From Bacillota bacterium (GTDB lineage: Bacteria; Bacillota; Clostridia; Christensenellales; SZUA-584): DNA of 38,880 nucleotides. Positions within the stretch are counted from its first letter, which is position 1. Each line of letters begins with the position of its first letter. The stretch covers positions 1 through 38,880 of the forward strand of contig JAEZJG010000017.1 of NCBI GenBank assembly GCA_023415795.1, written 5' to 3'. Below, in pieces: positions 16,152 to 24,782 of this stretch. The position numbers and the translations under genes are program-made. The notes under the pieces are model-generated. The model made no database searches. It was given only the letters and a program-made list of their open reading frames with translations, and was not told the origin of the DNA.

Positions 16152-17690
16152 ATGCAAAGCGCAAAAGCGGCGGTCTGCATGCGCGACATTACCAAGACAT
16201 TTGGATCAACGGTCGCAAATCACCGGGTAGAGCTGGACATTTACAGAGGCGAGATTCTTGCGTTGCTAGGAGAAAACGGCAGCGGCAAAACGACTCTTAT
16301 GAACATGCTTTCCGGTATTTACTATCCCGATTCCGGACATGTTTTGGTTGATGGGTGCGAAGTTTCAATCCGCAGCCCTAAAGACGCGTACGACCTTGGT
16401 ATCGGTATGATCCACCAGCACTTTAAGCTCGTTGATGTATTAACCGCAGCAGAGAACATCATTTTGGGCATGCCGGGCAAGGGGCGTCTCGACATGAAAG
16501 CCGTTGCTGAAAAGGTGCGCGGCATTTGTGAGCTGTACGGTTTTGATGTGGATCCCAACCAGAAAATTTACGATATGTCCGTCTCTCAAAAGCAGACGGT
16601 GGAGATCGTAAAGGTGCTCTACCGCGGTGCCGAGATACTGATTCTGGACGAACCCACCGCTGTACTTACCCCTCAGGAAACTGACAAGCTCTTTGCCGTG
16701 CTGCGCAACATGCGCGACGACGGTAAAGCGATCGTTATCATCACTCACAAGCTCCACGAGGTAGAAGATATTTCTGACCGCGTGGTGGTGCTGCGCCGCG
16801 GTGAGTTTGTGGGCGATATATTGACGAAGGAAACAAACGCCGCTGAAATGACCAACATGATGGTCGGGCGGCAAGTGTCTTTGAATATCGATCGCCCCGA
16901 GCCGAAGGACCCCAAGCCGCGCATCATTGTAGACGGCTTGACCGTGAAGGACAAGGACGGCATTACCAAGCTGTGCGACGTTTCATTCACGGCAAATTCC
17001 GGCGAAATTCTGGGCATTGCGGGCATCTCGGGCTGCGGACAAAAAGAACTGCTGGAAACGATAGCGGGCTTACAGCCTCACGAAAAGGGGAGTATTAGAT
17101 ACATAGACCCCGCTACCGGCAATGAAGTTGAAATGATCGGAAAAGATCCGCGTGAAATCTTTAGCATGGGCGTGCAGCTGTCATTCGTGCCCGAAGATAG
17201 ACTGGGCATGGGGCTTGTGGGCAGCATGGATTTAACGGATAATATGATGCTTCGCTCCTTCCGCAAGGGAAAATCCTTTTTTGCGGATAGAAAAACACCT
17301 CGCAGTTTGGCAGAGCGCGTTGTGAGTGAGCTTTCTGTTAACACACCGGGTGTTACAACGCCTGTGCGCAGGCTCTCCGGCGGCAATGTACAAAAGGTGC
17401 TGGTCGGGCGCGAAATTGCTTCCGCACCTACCGTGCTGATGACGGCATATGCTGTTCGCGGTCTTGATATTAACTCTTCCTACACCATTTATGATCTCAT
17501 CAACCAGCAGAAAGAGAAAGGGGTTGCCGTCATATTTGTCGGCGAAGACCTTGATGTGCTGTTGGAGCTCTGTGATAGAATTCTTGTTCTGTGCGGCGGC
17601 AAGGTTAGCGGCGTTGTGCCCGGCAGAGGCGCTGATAAGAATGAGGTGGGTATGATGATGACTAAACTTGGAGGGGGAGAACAAAAATGA
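16152..17690 (+). CDS. Nucleoside ABC importer, double-domain ATPase
   Basis: This 512-residue protein contains two ABC domains, as in RbsA/NupO-type ATPases. Domain 1 has Walker A GENGSGKT (40-47), Q-loop region IHQHFKLVD, a degenerate signature MSVSQKQ and an intact Walker B ILILDEPTAVLTPQE. Domain 2 (about 255-512) lacks a real Walker A (GISGCGQKEL, no GKT), has the canonical signature RLSGGNVQK, and its Walker B region reads VLMTAYAVRGLD, without the usual Asp-Glu. One composite ATP site should therefore be catalytic and the other degenerate, normal for this family but more eroded than the AAQPTRGLD form I know. It overlaps the first permease gene by 4 nt. Confidence 0.94.
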   Translation: MQSAKAAVCMRDITKTFGSTVANHRVELDIYRGEILALLGENGSGKTTLMNMLSGIYYPDSGHVLVDGCEVSIRSPKDAYDLGIGMIHQHFKLVDVLTAAENIILGMPGKGRLDMKAVAEKVRGICELYGFDVDPNQKIYDMSVSQKQTVEIVKVLYRGAEILILDEPTAVLTPQETDKLFAVLRNMRDDGKAIVIITHKLHEVEDISDRVVVLRRGEFVGDILTKETNAAEMTNMMVGRQVSLNIDRPEPKDPKPRIIVDGLTVKDKDGITKLCDVSFTANSGEILGIAGISGCGQKELLETIAGLQPHEKGSIRYIDPATGNEVEMIGKDPREIFSMGVQLSFVPEDRLGMGLVGSMDLTDNMMLRSFRKGKSFFADRKTPRSLAERVVSELSVNTPGVTTPVRRLSGGNVQKVLVGREIASAPTVLMTAYAVRGLDINSSYTIYDLINQQKEKGVAVIFVGEDLDVLLELCDRILVLCGGKVSGVVPGRGADKNEVGMMMTKLGGGEQK

Positions 17691-18784
17691 ACAAGGCTGC
17701 GAAGACACCCTTAATGCGCATTGTCAAGCGCGATTCAATTGCGGTTTGGCATGGCTGGCTTGTCCGCCTGGCCGGTCTGCTGTTGGCACTCATCGTCAGT
17801 GCAATCGTCATCTATGCTATCGTTAAGCTGAATCCGCTCAAGGTATACGCCGCTATGTTTGAAGGCAACTTCGGCTCTGAAAAGCGCTTTTGGGTAACCT
17901 TGAGAGATTTAATGATGCTGCTGTGCATTGGTATCGGCCTGGCACCCGCATTCAAAATGCGTTTTTGGAACATCGGTGCAGAGGGTCAGATTCTGATTGG
18001 AGGCATTGCAACGGCCGCCGTGATGATCTACTTTGGCAAAGCCATGCCGACATGGATGCTGCTGATCGTATCGCTGGCAGTCAGCGGCATAGCGGGCGCT
18101 ATCTGGGGCTTTATACCTGCGATTTTCAAAGCACGCTTTGGAACGAATGAAACGCTGTTTACGCTGATGATGAACTATGTGGCTATACAGCTAACGTCGT
18201 TTTGCGTGGCGCTTTGGGAAAACCCGTTTGGCTCGAACACCGTTGGCATCATCAACCAGCAGGGTAAAGCAGGGTGGTTTCCACCATTACTGGGTCAACA
18301 ATATATGCTGAACGTCATTATTGTATTGGCGCTGACGATTATCATGTTTATCTATCTGCGGTATTCAAAGCAGGGCTATGAGATTTCCGTTGTGGGCGAA
18401 TCGGAACGCACCGCCAGATATATTGGCTTGAACGTGCGTAAGGTTGTTGTCAGAACAATGATGATATCGGGCGCGATCTGCGGTTTGGCAGGATATATTG
18501 CGGTCGCAGGTGCATCGCATACCATTTCAACGAATACGGCGGGCGGAAGCGGCTTCACCGCCATTATCGTGGCGTGGCTTGCCAAGTTCAATACCTTTAC
18601 GATGATAATTGTCGCGGCACTGCTGGTGTTTATGGAGAAGGGCGCGATCCAAATTGCGTCGCAGTTTAATTTGAATGACTATGCGTCAAAAATGATTACG
18701 GGTATTATCCTGTTCTTCATCCTTGGCAGCGAATTCTTCACAAACTACCGGGTTGTTTTCCGCAACGCAAAGGAGGCGAACTAA
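17687..18784 (+). CDS. Nucleoside ABC importer permease 1 (NupP/YufP-like)
   Basis: This 365-residue integral membrane protein of the BPD_transp_2 (branched-chain/ribose type) family forms half of the membrane channel. The FWNIGAEGQILIGGI motif near residues 90-105 and VVGESERTARYIGLN in the EAA-like ATPase-coupling loop are typical of nucleoside (NupP) and sugar permeases. About eight to nine hydrophobic segments are visible. Its ATG overlaps the ATPase stop (ATGA), indicating translational coupling. It pairs with the next gene to make a heterodimeric channel. Confidence 0.93.
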   Translation: MNKAAKTPLMRIVKRDSIAVWHGWLVRLAGLLLALIVSAIVIYAIVKLNPLKVYAAMFEGNFGSEKRFWVTLRDLMMLLCIGIGLAPAFKMRFWNIGAEGQILIGGIATAAVMIYFGKAMPTWMLLIVSLAVSGIAGAIWGFIPAIFKARFGTNETLFTLMMNYVAIQLTSFCVALWENPFGSNTVGIINQQGKAGWFPPLLGQQYMLNVIIVLALTIIMFIYLRYSKQGYEISVVGESERTARYIGLNVRKVVVRTMMISGAICGLAGYIAVAGASHTISTNTAGGSGFTAIIVAWLAKFNTFTMIIVAALLVFMEKGAIQIASQFNLNDYASKMITGIILFFILGSEFFTNYRVVFRNAKEAN

Positions 18785-18785
18785 T

Positions 18786-19757
18786 ATGGATCAATTACTT
18801 TCCTTATTACAGGCCGCTCTTGTCTTCGGAACAGTCATACTATTTGGATCGATCGGCGAAATTCTGACAGAGAAATCCGGCAACTTGAACCTTGGCGTTC
18901 CGGGCATCATGAGCTTGGGCGGCATCGCAGGTTTGGCAGGGTCATTTATGTACGAGACAGGTAACCCCTCACCGGAACCCTTGGTTGGTCTTCTGATCGC
19001 GCTGGTTTGCTCGATTGTTGCATCTACCCTGGCGGGGTTAATCTACAGCTTTCTGACAATATCGCTTCGTGCCAATCAGAACGTGACGGGTCTGACGCTG
19101 ACTATATTCGGCGCTGGTGTCGCAAACTTCTTTGGCGGTGCGATGAATGCAATGGCGGGTGGCGTCGGTCAGATTTCCGTCGCCGCAACAAGCGGGGCTT
19201 TTCGTGCCACGCTGCCGTTTCTGTCCGGCATCGGCGTTTTCTCAGCGCTTGGCTTTATGGTGTACTTAGCCATCATACTGGCTTTCATTACCGCGTGGTT
19301 CCTCAACAAAACGCGCAAGGGTCTTAACCTGCGCGCTGTGGGTGAAAACCCCGGAACAGCGGACGCCGCCGGTATCAGCGTTACGAAATACAAATATCTG
19401 TCCACCTGCGTGGGTGCGGCAATCACAGGCCTTGGCGGTTTGTACTACGTTATGGACTATATCAAAGGTACGTGGGCCAATGACGGCGGAATCGAGAAAC
19501 TGGGCTGGCTGGCCGTTGCTCTCGTTATCTTCGCTCGTTGGAAGCCAAGACATGCGATCTGGGGTTCATACCTGTTTGGAATACTCTTCTGGCTGTTCTT
19601 CTACATCCCGGGTCTTACACGCTCGTCGCAGGAGATATTCAAGATGCTGCCCTATCTGGTGACGATTATCGTTCTTATCTTCGTTTCCATACGCAGAAGG
19701 CGTGAGAACCAGCCGCCCGGCAGCTTGGGTCTGCCGTATTTCCGCGAAGACAGATAA
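18786..19757 (+). CDS. Nucleoside ABC importer permease 2 (NupQ/YufQ-like)
   Basis: This 323-residue integral membrane protein carries LTEKSGNLNLGVPGIMSLGG near the N terminus and KGLNLRAVGENPGTADAAGI in the coupling loop, the standard signatures of the second permease of BMP-type nucleoside importers. The start is the ATG at 18786 with AAAGGAGG 11 nt upstream, one base after the permease 1 stop; longer in-frame starts back to 18723 lie inside permease 1 and lack a ribosome site. A Rho-independent terminator follows 15 nt after its stop, ending the operon. Confidence 0.94.
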   Translation: MDQLLSLLQAALVFGTVILFGSIGEILTEKSGNLNLGVPGIMSLGGIAGLAGSFMYETGNPSPEPLVGLLIALVCSIVASTLAGLIYSFLTISLRANQNVTGLTLTIFGAGVANFFGGAMNAMAGGVGQISVAATSGAFRATLPFLSGIGVFSALGFMVYLAIILAFITAWFLNKTRKGLNLRAVGENPGTADAAGISVTKYKYLSTCVGAAITGLGGLYYVMDYIKGTWANDGGIEKLGWLAVALVIFARWKPRHAIWGSYLFGILFWLFFYIPGLTRSSQEIFKMLPYLVTIIVLIFVSIRRRRENQPPGSLGLPYFREDR

Positions 19758-19772
19758 TTATTCGATCAGCAT

Positions 19773-19810
19773 AAAGGCATTTGGGGTTTATCGCCTCGGA
19801 TGCCTTTTTT
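19773..19810 (+). terminator. Intrinsic terminator of the nucleoside importer operon
   Basis: AAAGGCAT (19773-19780) and ATGCCTTT (19800-19807) pair around a 19-nt loop and are followed by a run of T. Confidence 0.85.
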
Positions 19811-19857
19811 ATTGTGCGGGTTTTATTGGCGTGTCCCACTTTTTTTGATTGTCCTGT

Positions 19858-19888
19858 TAATAAACGCATGTGCCGATTCATATACATT
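19858..19888 (+). promoter_or_regulatory. Possible sigma-E promoter of the spoIIIA operon
   Basis: TATACATT (19881-19888) matches seven of eight positions of the Bacillus sigma-E -10 (CATACAnT as I recall it), and TAATAAA (19858-19864) fits its -35, but the 16-bp gap is slightly long. The start of transcription would fall at or just inside the ATG at 19892, so either the message is nearly leaderless or the true promoter lies elsewhere. The operon is sigma-E dependent in Bacillus. Confidence 0.3.
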
Positions 19889-19891
19889 ACC

Positions 19892-20884
19892 ATGAAACAA
19901 ATGATTGAATGGACAAACGTCCTTGAGAAGTATCTGCCATCCCATATCAATGCCGCTTTGGCAGCCGTCTCCTCCGGCATACTGCCCTTTGCCGAAGAGC
20001 TGAGGCTTCGCGCGAACAGACCGCTGATGATATATACAGCCGATGGCGGCTGGTGCGTCGGCGCGGATGGGCGTACGAGCGACAAATACGGCCTGACTGT
20101 CACCGAGCAGGATATTGAGCGCACGTTCAGCGCCATCACCGGAAAGTCTCCTTACGCTTATGAAGACGAGATTCGGCAGGGGTTTCTGACGCTCAGCAGC
20201 GGTATAAGAGCCGGGCTGTCCGGCAGCGCCATGCTGACCAACGGACAGCTGAAAACGTATAAAAGCGTCAGCGGCATCAATTTTCGCATTCCGAGGGAAG
20301 CCACCGGCATATGCCGCAATTTGCTGCCCTATATCACATGTCAGGAACGGTTGGTCAACACGTTGATTGTATCGTCGCCCAAGCTGGGTAAAACCACAAT
20401 CGCGCGGGATATATCAAGGTGCGCGGGCAGCGGCATAGGTCTTGCGCCCTGCAAGGTATCGCTTATCGACGAACGGCAGGAGCTGGCAGCTTCGTTGTAC
20501 GGTTATCCGCTGTTCGACGTCGGACGCGAGACGGATGTGATTTCCGGCGTATACAAGGCGGAAGGCGTGTTTATGGCGCTGCGTTCGCTGTCACCCGAGG
20601 TGATCGTGACCGACGAGATTGGCAAGCCTGCGGATCTGGACGCGCTAAGAGAGGTTGCCAACAGCGGCGTGGTGATGATCGCGACGGCTCATGCGCCCGA
20701 TCTCGAAGCGCTGCTGCGACGGATGTTCTTTCGGGAGCTGTTTGACGCGGGGCTGTTTGATGCGTATGTGGTGCTGTCAGCGAAGTTGGGGCGCATAACG
20801 GTTGCGCAGGTGCACGATGCCAAAGGAAAACCGCAGCTTACCGCGCCTGTCAAGCTGACGGCGGCAGAGGCGGTGGCGGTATGA
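19892..20884 (+). CDS. spoIIIAA: Stage III sporulation protein AA (ATPase)
   Basis: SpoIIIAA is the secretion-ATPase-like motor of the SpoIIIA-SpoIIQ channel joining mother cell and forespore. The product (330 codons from ATG 19892; an ATG at 19901 is an alternative) shows AEELRLRANRPL near the N terminus, a P-loop SSPKLGKTT with Ser at the first Gly position, the KVSLIDERQELAAS segment, PLFDVGRETDVISG and the Walker B-like PEVIVTDEIGK. The frame stays open upstream to 19781, but that lies in the loop of the preceding terminator, so the longer form is rejected. No strong ribosome site is visible before either ATG. The next gene overlaps by 4 nt. Confidence 0.95.
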   Translation: MKQMIEWTNVLEKYLPSHINAALAAVSSGILPFAEELRLRANRPLMIYTADGGWCVGADGRTSDKYGLTVTEQDIERTFSAITGKSPYAYEDEIRQGFLTLSSGIRAGLSGSAMLTNGQLKTYKSVSGINFRIPREATGICRNLLPYITCQERLVNTLIVSSPKLGKTTIARDISRCAGSGIGLAPCKVSLIDERQELAASLYGYPLFDVGRETDVISGVYKAEGVFMALRSLSPEVIVTDEIGKPADLDALREVANSGVVMIATAHAPDLEALLRRMFFRELFDAGLFDAYVVLSAKLGRITVAQVHDAKGKPQLTAPVKLTAAEAVAV

Positions 20885-21390
20885 AGCTGGCGCTTTGTTT
20901 GGTGATCGTCGTTATCAGCGCGTACATCGGGCGGCTTATGTCTCGCAAGCTGGCACAGCGGCTGGATTTCTTTCGGGAATACCAATCTGCGATGACGCAG
21001 CTTTCGGACAAGGTGGTGGGGACGGGGCTGGAGCTGTATAAGGCGCTGGCGGAATGCCGCATCAGCAGTATCAAACCGCTGCTGGCACGATGTGCATCAC
21101 TGCTGCGTCAACACCCGCAGCTCAAGCTGGAGGTGATCTGGACGAAAAGCTTGGCGCAAAGCGGTGAAGTTGTCTCGCCGCTCAGCAAAGGGGATATTCA
21201 GTTCCTGAAGGAAGGCGGGCATGCGCTGGAAGCATTGTGCGCGAACCCCAGTGAAAAGCAGTCGGCGATCTATCTGAAGCAGGTGGCGGATTATATCGCG
21301 CTGCTGGAGCAGGAAAAGTACAAGAAAAGCAAGCTGTATAACACAGCCGGTGTGCTTGCCGGGCTGATGATTGCGCTGCTGGTCATATGA
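20881..21390 (+). CDS. spoIIIAB: Stage III sporulation protein AB
   Basis: SpoIIIAB resembles a type II secretion F/GspF-like membrane component of the mother-cell channel. The 169-residue protein has a hydrophobic N-terminal span (LALCLVIVVISAYIGRLM), a helical cytoplasmic middle with FFREYQSAMTQLS, typical of the family, and a C-terminal hydrophobic span (TAGVLAGLMIALLVI). Length matches the usual 170 residues. ATGA overlap with spoIIIAA. Confidence 0.93.
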   Translation: MKLALCLVIVVISAYIGRLMSRKLAQRLDFFREYQSAMTQLSDKVVGTGLELYKALAECRISSIKPLLARCASLLRQHPQLKLEVIWTKSLAQSGEVVSPLSKGDIQFLKEGGHALEALCANPSEKQSAIYLKQVADYIALLEQEKYKKSKLYNTAGVLAGLMIALLVI

Positions 21391-21403
21391 AGGAGGAGAC
21401 ACC

Positions 21404-21601
21404 TTGGACATTGATCTTATTTTCAAAATTGCCGCTATCGGAATACTGATTGCTATTTTGAATCAGCTGCTGGTGCGGGCGGGGCGCGAGGACATGGCGA
21501 CGATGGCGACCATCGCCGGGCTCATCATCGTGCTGCTGATGGTGGTGGATCTTGTTGCGAACCTGTTCGACAGCGTGCGGCGAATATTCAACCTGTACTA
21601 G
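21404..21601 (+). CDS. spoIIIAC: Stage III sporulation protein AC
   Basis: This 65-residue membrane protein has two hydrophobic helices (IFKIAAIGILIAILNQLLV and MATIAGLIIVLLMVVDLVANLF) flanking the conserved polar turn RAGREDMA. The start is a TTG at 21404 placed 4-8 nt after AAGGAGGAGA; the longer open frame from 21371 lies inside spoIIIAB. Size matches the family (about 65-68). Confidence 0.93.
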   Translation: MDIDLIFKIAAIGILIAILNQLLVRAGREDMATMATIAGLIIVLLMVVDLVANLFDSVRRIFNLY

Positions 21602-21603
21602 CC

Positions 21604-21990
21604 ATGGAGATTATCAACATCGCGCTGATCGGCATTGTCGCGGGTGTGCTGGTGGTTACAATACGCCAAAAGCAGCCGGAGCTGGGTATGCAGGTGAGCC
21701 TGATCGCGGGCATCGTGATATTCATCTATGTACTGGATTACCTCGTAGTGGCAGTGGACTACCTGCGCGATATTGTCAACCGTTATGACATACCGTACGA
21801 AAGCATTGCCATCGTGCTGAAAATCGTCGGTATCGCGTACATCTGCGAATTTGCCGTTCAGGTGTTAAAGGATACGGGAGAAAACTCTCTGGCTGCCAAG
21901 GTGGAGATCGCGGGGCGCGTGTTCATCATCGTGCTGTCGCTGCCGGTGATCACCTCGTTTCTCACCATGGTGCTGGGAATGCTGGGATAA
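21604..21990 (+). CDS. spoIIIAD: Stage III sporulation protein AD
   Basis: This 128-residue polytopic membrane protein starts with MEIINIALIGIVAGVLVVTI, contains QVSLIAGIVIFIYVLDYLV and the conserved EFAVQVLKDTGENSLAAKVEIAGR motif followed by a last hydrophobic segment. It begins 2 nt after spoIIIAC stops and is probably coupled to it. Length is normal for the family. Confidence 0.94.
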   Translation: MEIINIALIGIVAGVLVVTIRQKQPELGMQVSLIAGIVIFIYVLDYLVVAVDYLRDIVNRYDIPYESIAIVLKIVGIAYICEFAVQVLKDTGENSLAAKVEIAGRVFIIVLSLPVITSFLTMVLGMLG

Positions 21991-21995
21991 AACGA

Positions 21996-23204
21996 ATGAA
22001 GAAGCTATGGATAATCATATTGGCATTGGTGCTATGCTTTATTGCTCTGCCGCGTCCGGTGCTGGCGGACGACGATATTGATCAGGCCATCGCAGACGAG
22101 ATTGAGGATGAGATCAACGAAAATATCGGCAAAGCGCTGTCCACCGCAGACCTTCACGAGCTGGAGGATTACTACAGCGAGTATGCCCAGACGCTGGCGC
22201 CGGTGACTGACGGACAGAGCTTATCCGGCTTTATTACGACGCTGGCACAGGGTGGGGCTAACTTCAGCGCAGCCGATGTGTATGGCATGGTGCTCAATGC
22301 GCTGTTTGCGGGGTTGAAGCAAAGCATACCCGCCGTGGTGCAGATCATCGTCGTTGCGCTGATATTCAGCATTATCTCGCACTTCAAGCCGTCGTTCGGG
22401 GAGACGGGCGTCAGCAAGGCGGCGCAGACGGCGCAGTTCGTCATTGTAGGAACGATGACACTGGGGATACTCGCCTCGGCATTCTCCATCGGATCAAACG
22501 CGGTGGAAAAGATGGCGGCGTTCACGGGAGAATTCTTTCCGCTGATGATCTCGCTGCTGACGGCATTGGGCGGCATCACGTCCGCCGCAATACTGAGCCC
22601 GGCGACAGTGTTTTTGACGACGGGTATCTCAATATTCTTTAAGAGCTTTGTGCTGCCGTTCATCATTGTGCTAACGGTGTTCACCATCATCAACCACTTC
22701 TCGTCCACAATCAAGCTGAGCGGCTTCTGTTCGCTGCTCAAAAGCATCGTGAAGTGGGGCGTGGGCATCGGCATGACGGTGTTCATCGGCATCATCGCGA
22801 TACAAGGGCTGCTGGGGTCGTCCTTCGACGGTGTATCCATCAAGACGGCGAAGTTCACCATCGACAAAATGGTGCCCATCGTCGGCGGACTGTTCGCGCA
22901 GTCGGTAGACGTGGTGATCTCCTGTACACTGCTCATCAAAAACGCCGTGGGCATTGCGGGCATCATCATCATCGCCGCTATCGTGATTGCGCCCGCGCTT
23001 GCAATACTTGCGCACTACTTCCTGTTCAAGCTGACGGCCGCGGTGCTGGAGCCCATTGCAGGCGGCGATATGGCAAAGTTTGTGCAGGATGCGGCGGATG
23101 TGTTGATGCTGCTGTTCGTTGCGGTGCTGGCGGCCGCCATCATGTTCTTTGTGACCACCGCCGTCATTATCGGCGCGGGCAACGCCAACATTATGCTGAG
23201 GTGA
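21996..23204 (+). CDS. spoIIIAE: Stage III sporulation protein AE
   Basis: SpoIIIAE is the large polytopic membrane component of the SpoIIIA channel. The 402-residue protein (family about 400) has an N-terminal signal peptide (KKLWIIILALVLCFIALPRPVLA), an acidic soluble segment to about residue 90, then six to eight hydrophobic spans. SSFDGVSIKTAKFTIDKMVPIVGG and the end VLEPIAGGDMAKFVQDAADVLMLLF are family hallmarks. It starts 5 nt after spoIIIAD and is followed 4 nt later by spoIIIAF. Confidence 0.95.
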   Translation: MKKLWIIILALVLCFIALPRPVLADDDIDQAIADEIEDEINENIGKALSTADLHELEDYYSEYAQTLAPVTDGQSLSGFITTLAQGGANFSAADVYGMVLNALFAGLKQSIPAVVQIIVVALIFSIISHFKPSFGETGVSKAAQTAQFVIVGTMTLGILASAFSIGSNAVEKMAAFTGEFFPLMISLLTALGGITSAAILSPATVFLTTGISIFFKSFVLPFIIVLTVFTIINHFSSTIKLSGFCSLLKSIVKWGVGIGMTVFIGIIAIQGLLGSSFDGVSIKTAKFTIDKMVPIVGGLFAQSVDVVISCTLLIKNAVGIAGIIIIAAIVIAPALAILAHYFLFKLTAAVLEPIAGGDMAKFVQDAADVLMLLFVAVLAAAIMFFVTTAVIIGAGNANIMLR

Positions 23205-23208
23205 GAGT

Positions 23209-23508
23209 ATGCAGAATCTTGTGAGCACGTGGGCTGTCGCTGTAACAATGGCCATCATATTCAGCGCTGTGATCGGCATGCTGCTGCCCGACTCCGCAAT
23301 CAAGAAGTATGTATCCGTCGTTATCGGCATCGTGGTGACCATCATCATACTCTCACCGCTGATATCGCTGTTGTCCGGTACGGATGCCGAGGCAGAGCTG
23401 CAAAACGCGCTGAAGAGCGCCGGTAACAGTGAACCGGCGGTGCCTGAAAGCGGATCGTACAAGGACTACATTTACAAGATATATGAGGTATATATGGGCG
23501 ATGAGTAA
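23209..23508 (+). CDS. spoIIIAF: Stage III sporulation protein AF, short form
   Basis: This 99-residue protein has the two N-terminal membrane spans of SpoIIIAF (VSTWAVAVTMAIIFSAVIGM and VSVVIGIVVTIIILSPLISL, separated by LLPDSAIKKY) but only about 40 residues after them. The Bacillus protein is about 206 residues and carries a ring-building domain there. The ribosome site GAGAG and ATG at 23209 are clear, the stop at 23508 is followed only 33 bp later by spoIIIAG, and no remnant of the missing domain is left in any frame, so this is a genuinely short form and not a frameshift. Confidence 0.88.
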   Translation: MQNLVSTWAVAVTMAIIFSAVIGMLLPDSAIKKYVSVVIGIVVTIIILSPLISLLSGTDAEAELQNALKSAGNSEPAVPESGSYKDYIYKIYEVYMGDE

Positions 23509-23541
23509 AATAAATATGAGTAATGAAAAGGGTGATTACGA

Positions 23542-24165
23542 ATGAATGATGCTGATAATATCACGGCTGCCGAAGAGGCGCTGGAGCCTAAGGACAAAAA
23601 AGGGCTGGTGTCGCGCTTTATGAAGCTGGACATCAAAAAGAAGATACAGTATCTGGCGATACTGCTGGTGGTCATTGTGATACTCACCATTTACTTCGCG
23701 TCGTCCGGCGGATTTGCCAACAAGTCGGATAACAAAACATCGCAGGCTTCCGCTCAGGTGACAGCAGGTGTGCAGGAGGCTTCCAGCGTCGAGCAGCAGC
23801 TCAAAAACACGCTGTCGCAGATAGAGGGCGCGGGGCAGGTGGAGGTGATGATCACATACGAGTCCAGCGGCGAGATTATCCCCGCCATCAGCGTGGATAA
23901 ACAGACCACCACCACGACCGATGAGGATGAGGGCAGAACGAGCACCACAAACACTGAAAACACGCAGAGCGAGGTGGTGACGGTAGGCGGCAGCGGCGGC
24001 AACAGCGCGCTGGTGCTCAAAGAGAAGAGCCCCGAAATACGGGGCGTTATCGTGGTGGCACAGGGCGCGGACAACATTCGGGTAAAGCTGAATCTGCTGA
24101 GCGCCGTGCAAACATTGTTGAACATCAGCCCTGATCAGGTTGATGTATATAAAATGAATGAGTAA
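23542..24165 (+). CDS. spoIIIAG: Stage III sporulation protein AG
   Basis: SpoIIIAG forms a large ring in the intermembrane space. This 207-residue protein has a cytoplasmic N terminus, one membrane span (about 35-53, IQYLAILLVVIVILTIYFA), and the ring-building domain: VEQQLKNTLSQIEGAGQVEVMITYES, a long Thr/Glu-rich insertion (TTTTTDEDEGRTSTTNTENT), and KSPEIRGVIVVAQGADN. The insertion corresponds to the beta-region that forms the upright barrel in SpoIIIAG. Ribosome site AAAGGGTG before the ATG at 23542. Confidence 0.94.
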   Translation: MNDADNITAAEEALEPKDKKGLVSRFMKLDIKKKIQYLAILLVVIVILTIYFASSGGFANKSDNKTSQASAQVTAGVQEASSVEQQLKNTLSQIEGAGQVEVMITYESSGEIIPAISVDKQTTTTTDEDEGRTSTTNTENTQSEVVTVGGSGGNSALVLKEKSPEIRGVIVVAQGADNIRVKLNLLSAVQTLLNISPDQVDVYKMNE

Positions 24166-24204
24166 GGGAAGTGAAATTGTATAATGATTAAAGGAAATGG
24201 TATA

Positions 24205-24744
24205 ATGAAAAATAAAAAGGTTGGGCGCTATCTGCTTCTGGGCGGACTGATCGTGGTGTTGGTGGGCGTGGGTTATTTGAACTACGCGCTGGGCACCAGT
24301 CCTGTGCCGGCGGATCAATCGGCGCAGGCGGGCGACGTGGCAGATTCCGAGATTCAAGGCGCAATGTCTGCGGATGATCTGGCTGTGATGTCTACCGACA
24401 ACTATTTTGCGGACTACAAAACGAATCGTGAGAGCGTCCGCAACAAAGAGGTGTCGTATCTTGACAGCATCATAGCCGATAAGAACAGCGATGCGGAAAC
24501 CATTAAGGACGCACAGGATCAGAAGATTCAGATCGTCCAGCAGATGGAGAACGAACTGACGGTTGAAGGTTTGCTGGTGGCAAGCGGCTTCAAAGATGCG
24601 ATTGTGACGGTTCAGTCCGGCTCGGTCAACGTCGTCATCAAGGCCGATGAGATCAGCAAAGAGGACGCAGCAAAGATTTTAGAGCTCGTGAGGCAGGAAA
24701 CCGGCGAACCGGCGCAGAATATCAAGGTGATACTGCAGGGCTAG
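24205..24744 (+). CDS. spoIIIAH: Stage III sporulation protein AH
   Basis: SpoIIIAH is the mother-cell partner of forespore SpoIIQ in the channel. The 179-residue protein has a short N terminus, one membrane span (RYLLLGGLIVVLVGVGYLNY), and a coiled-coil/EscJ-like periplasmic region: TNRESVRNKEVSYLDSII, QMENELTVEGLLVASGFKDA and SKEDAAKILELVRQETG. I take the ATG at 24205 with AAAGGA upstream; an ATG at 24184 would add seven residues and has a weaker GGGAAG site. It is the last gene of the operon; I see no convincing terminator after it. Confidence 0.93.
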   Translation: MKNKKVGRYLLLGGLIVVLVGVGYLNYALGTSPVPADQSAQAGDVADSEIQGAMSADDLAVMSTDNYFADYKTNRESVRNKEVSYLDSIIADKNSDAETIKDAQDQKIQIVQQMENELTVEGLLVASGFKDAIVTVQSGSVNVVIKADEISKEDAAKILELVRQETGEPAQNIKVILQG

Positions 24745-24782
24745 GCAAGCGTATGCTGCAAAAAACGATTTTTCCTTTCAGA

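Noticed and set aside
19781..19891. 37-residue N-terminal extension of SpoIIIAA
   Set aside because: It would start inside the loop of the importer terminator, at a TTG without a ribosome site, and has no homology to the family.
23509..23541. Frameshift remnant of SpoIIIAF
   Set aside because: Only 33 bp separate the stop from spoIIIAG, and no frame there or in spoIIIAG's start encodes the missing domain.
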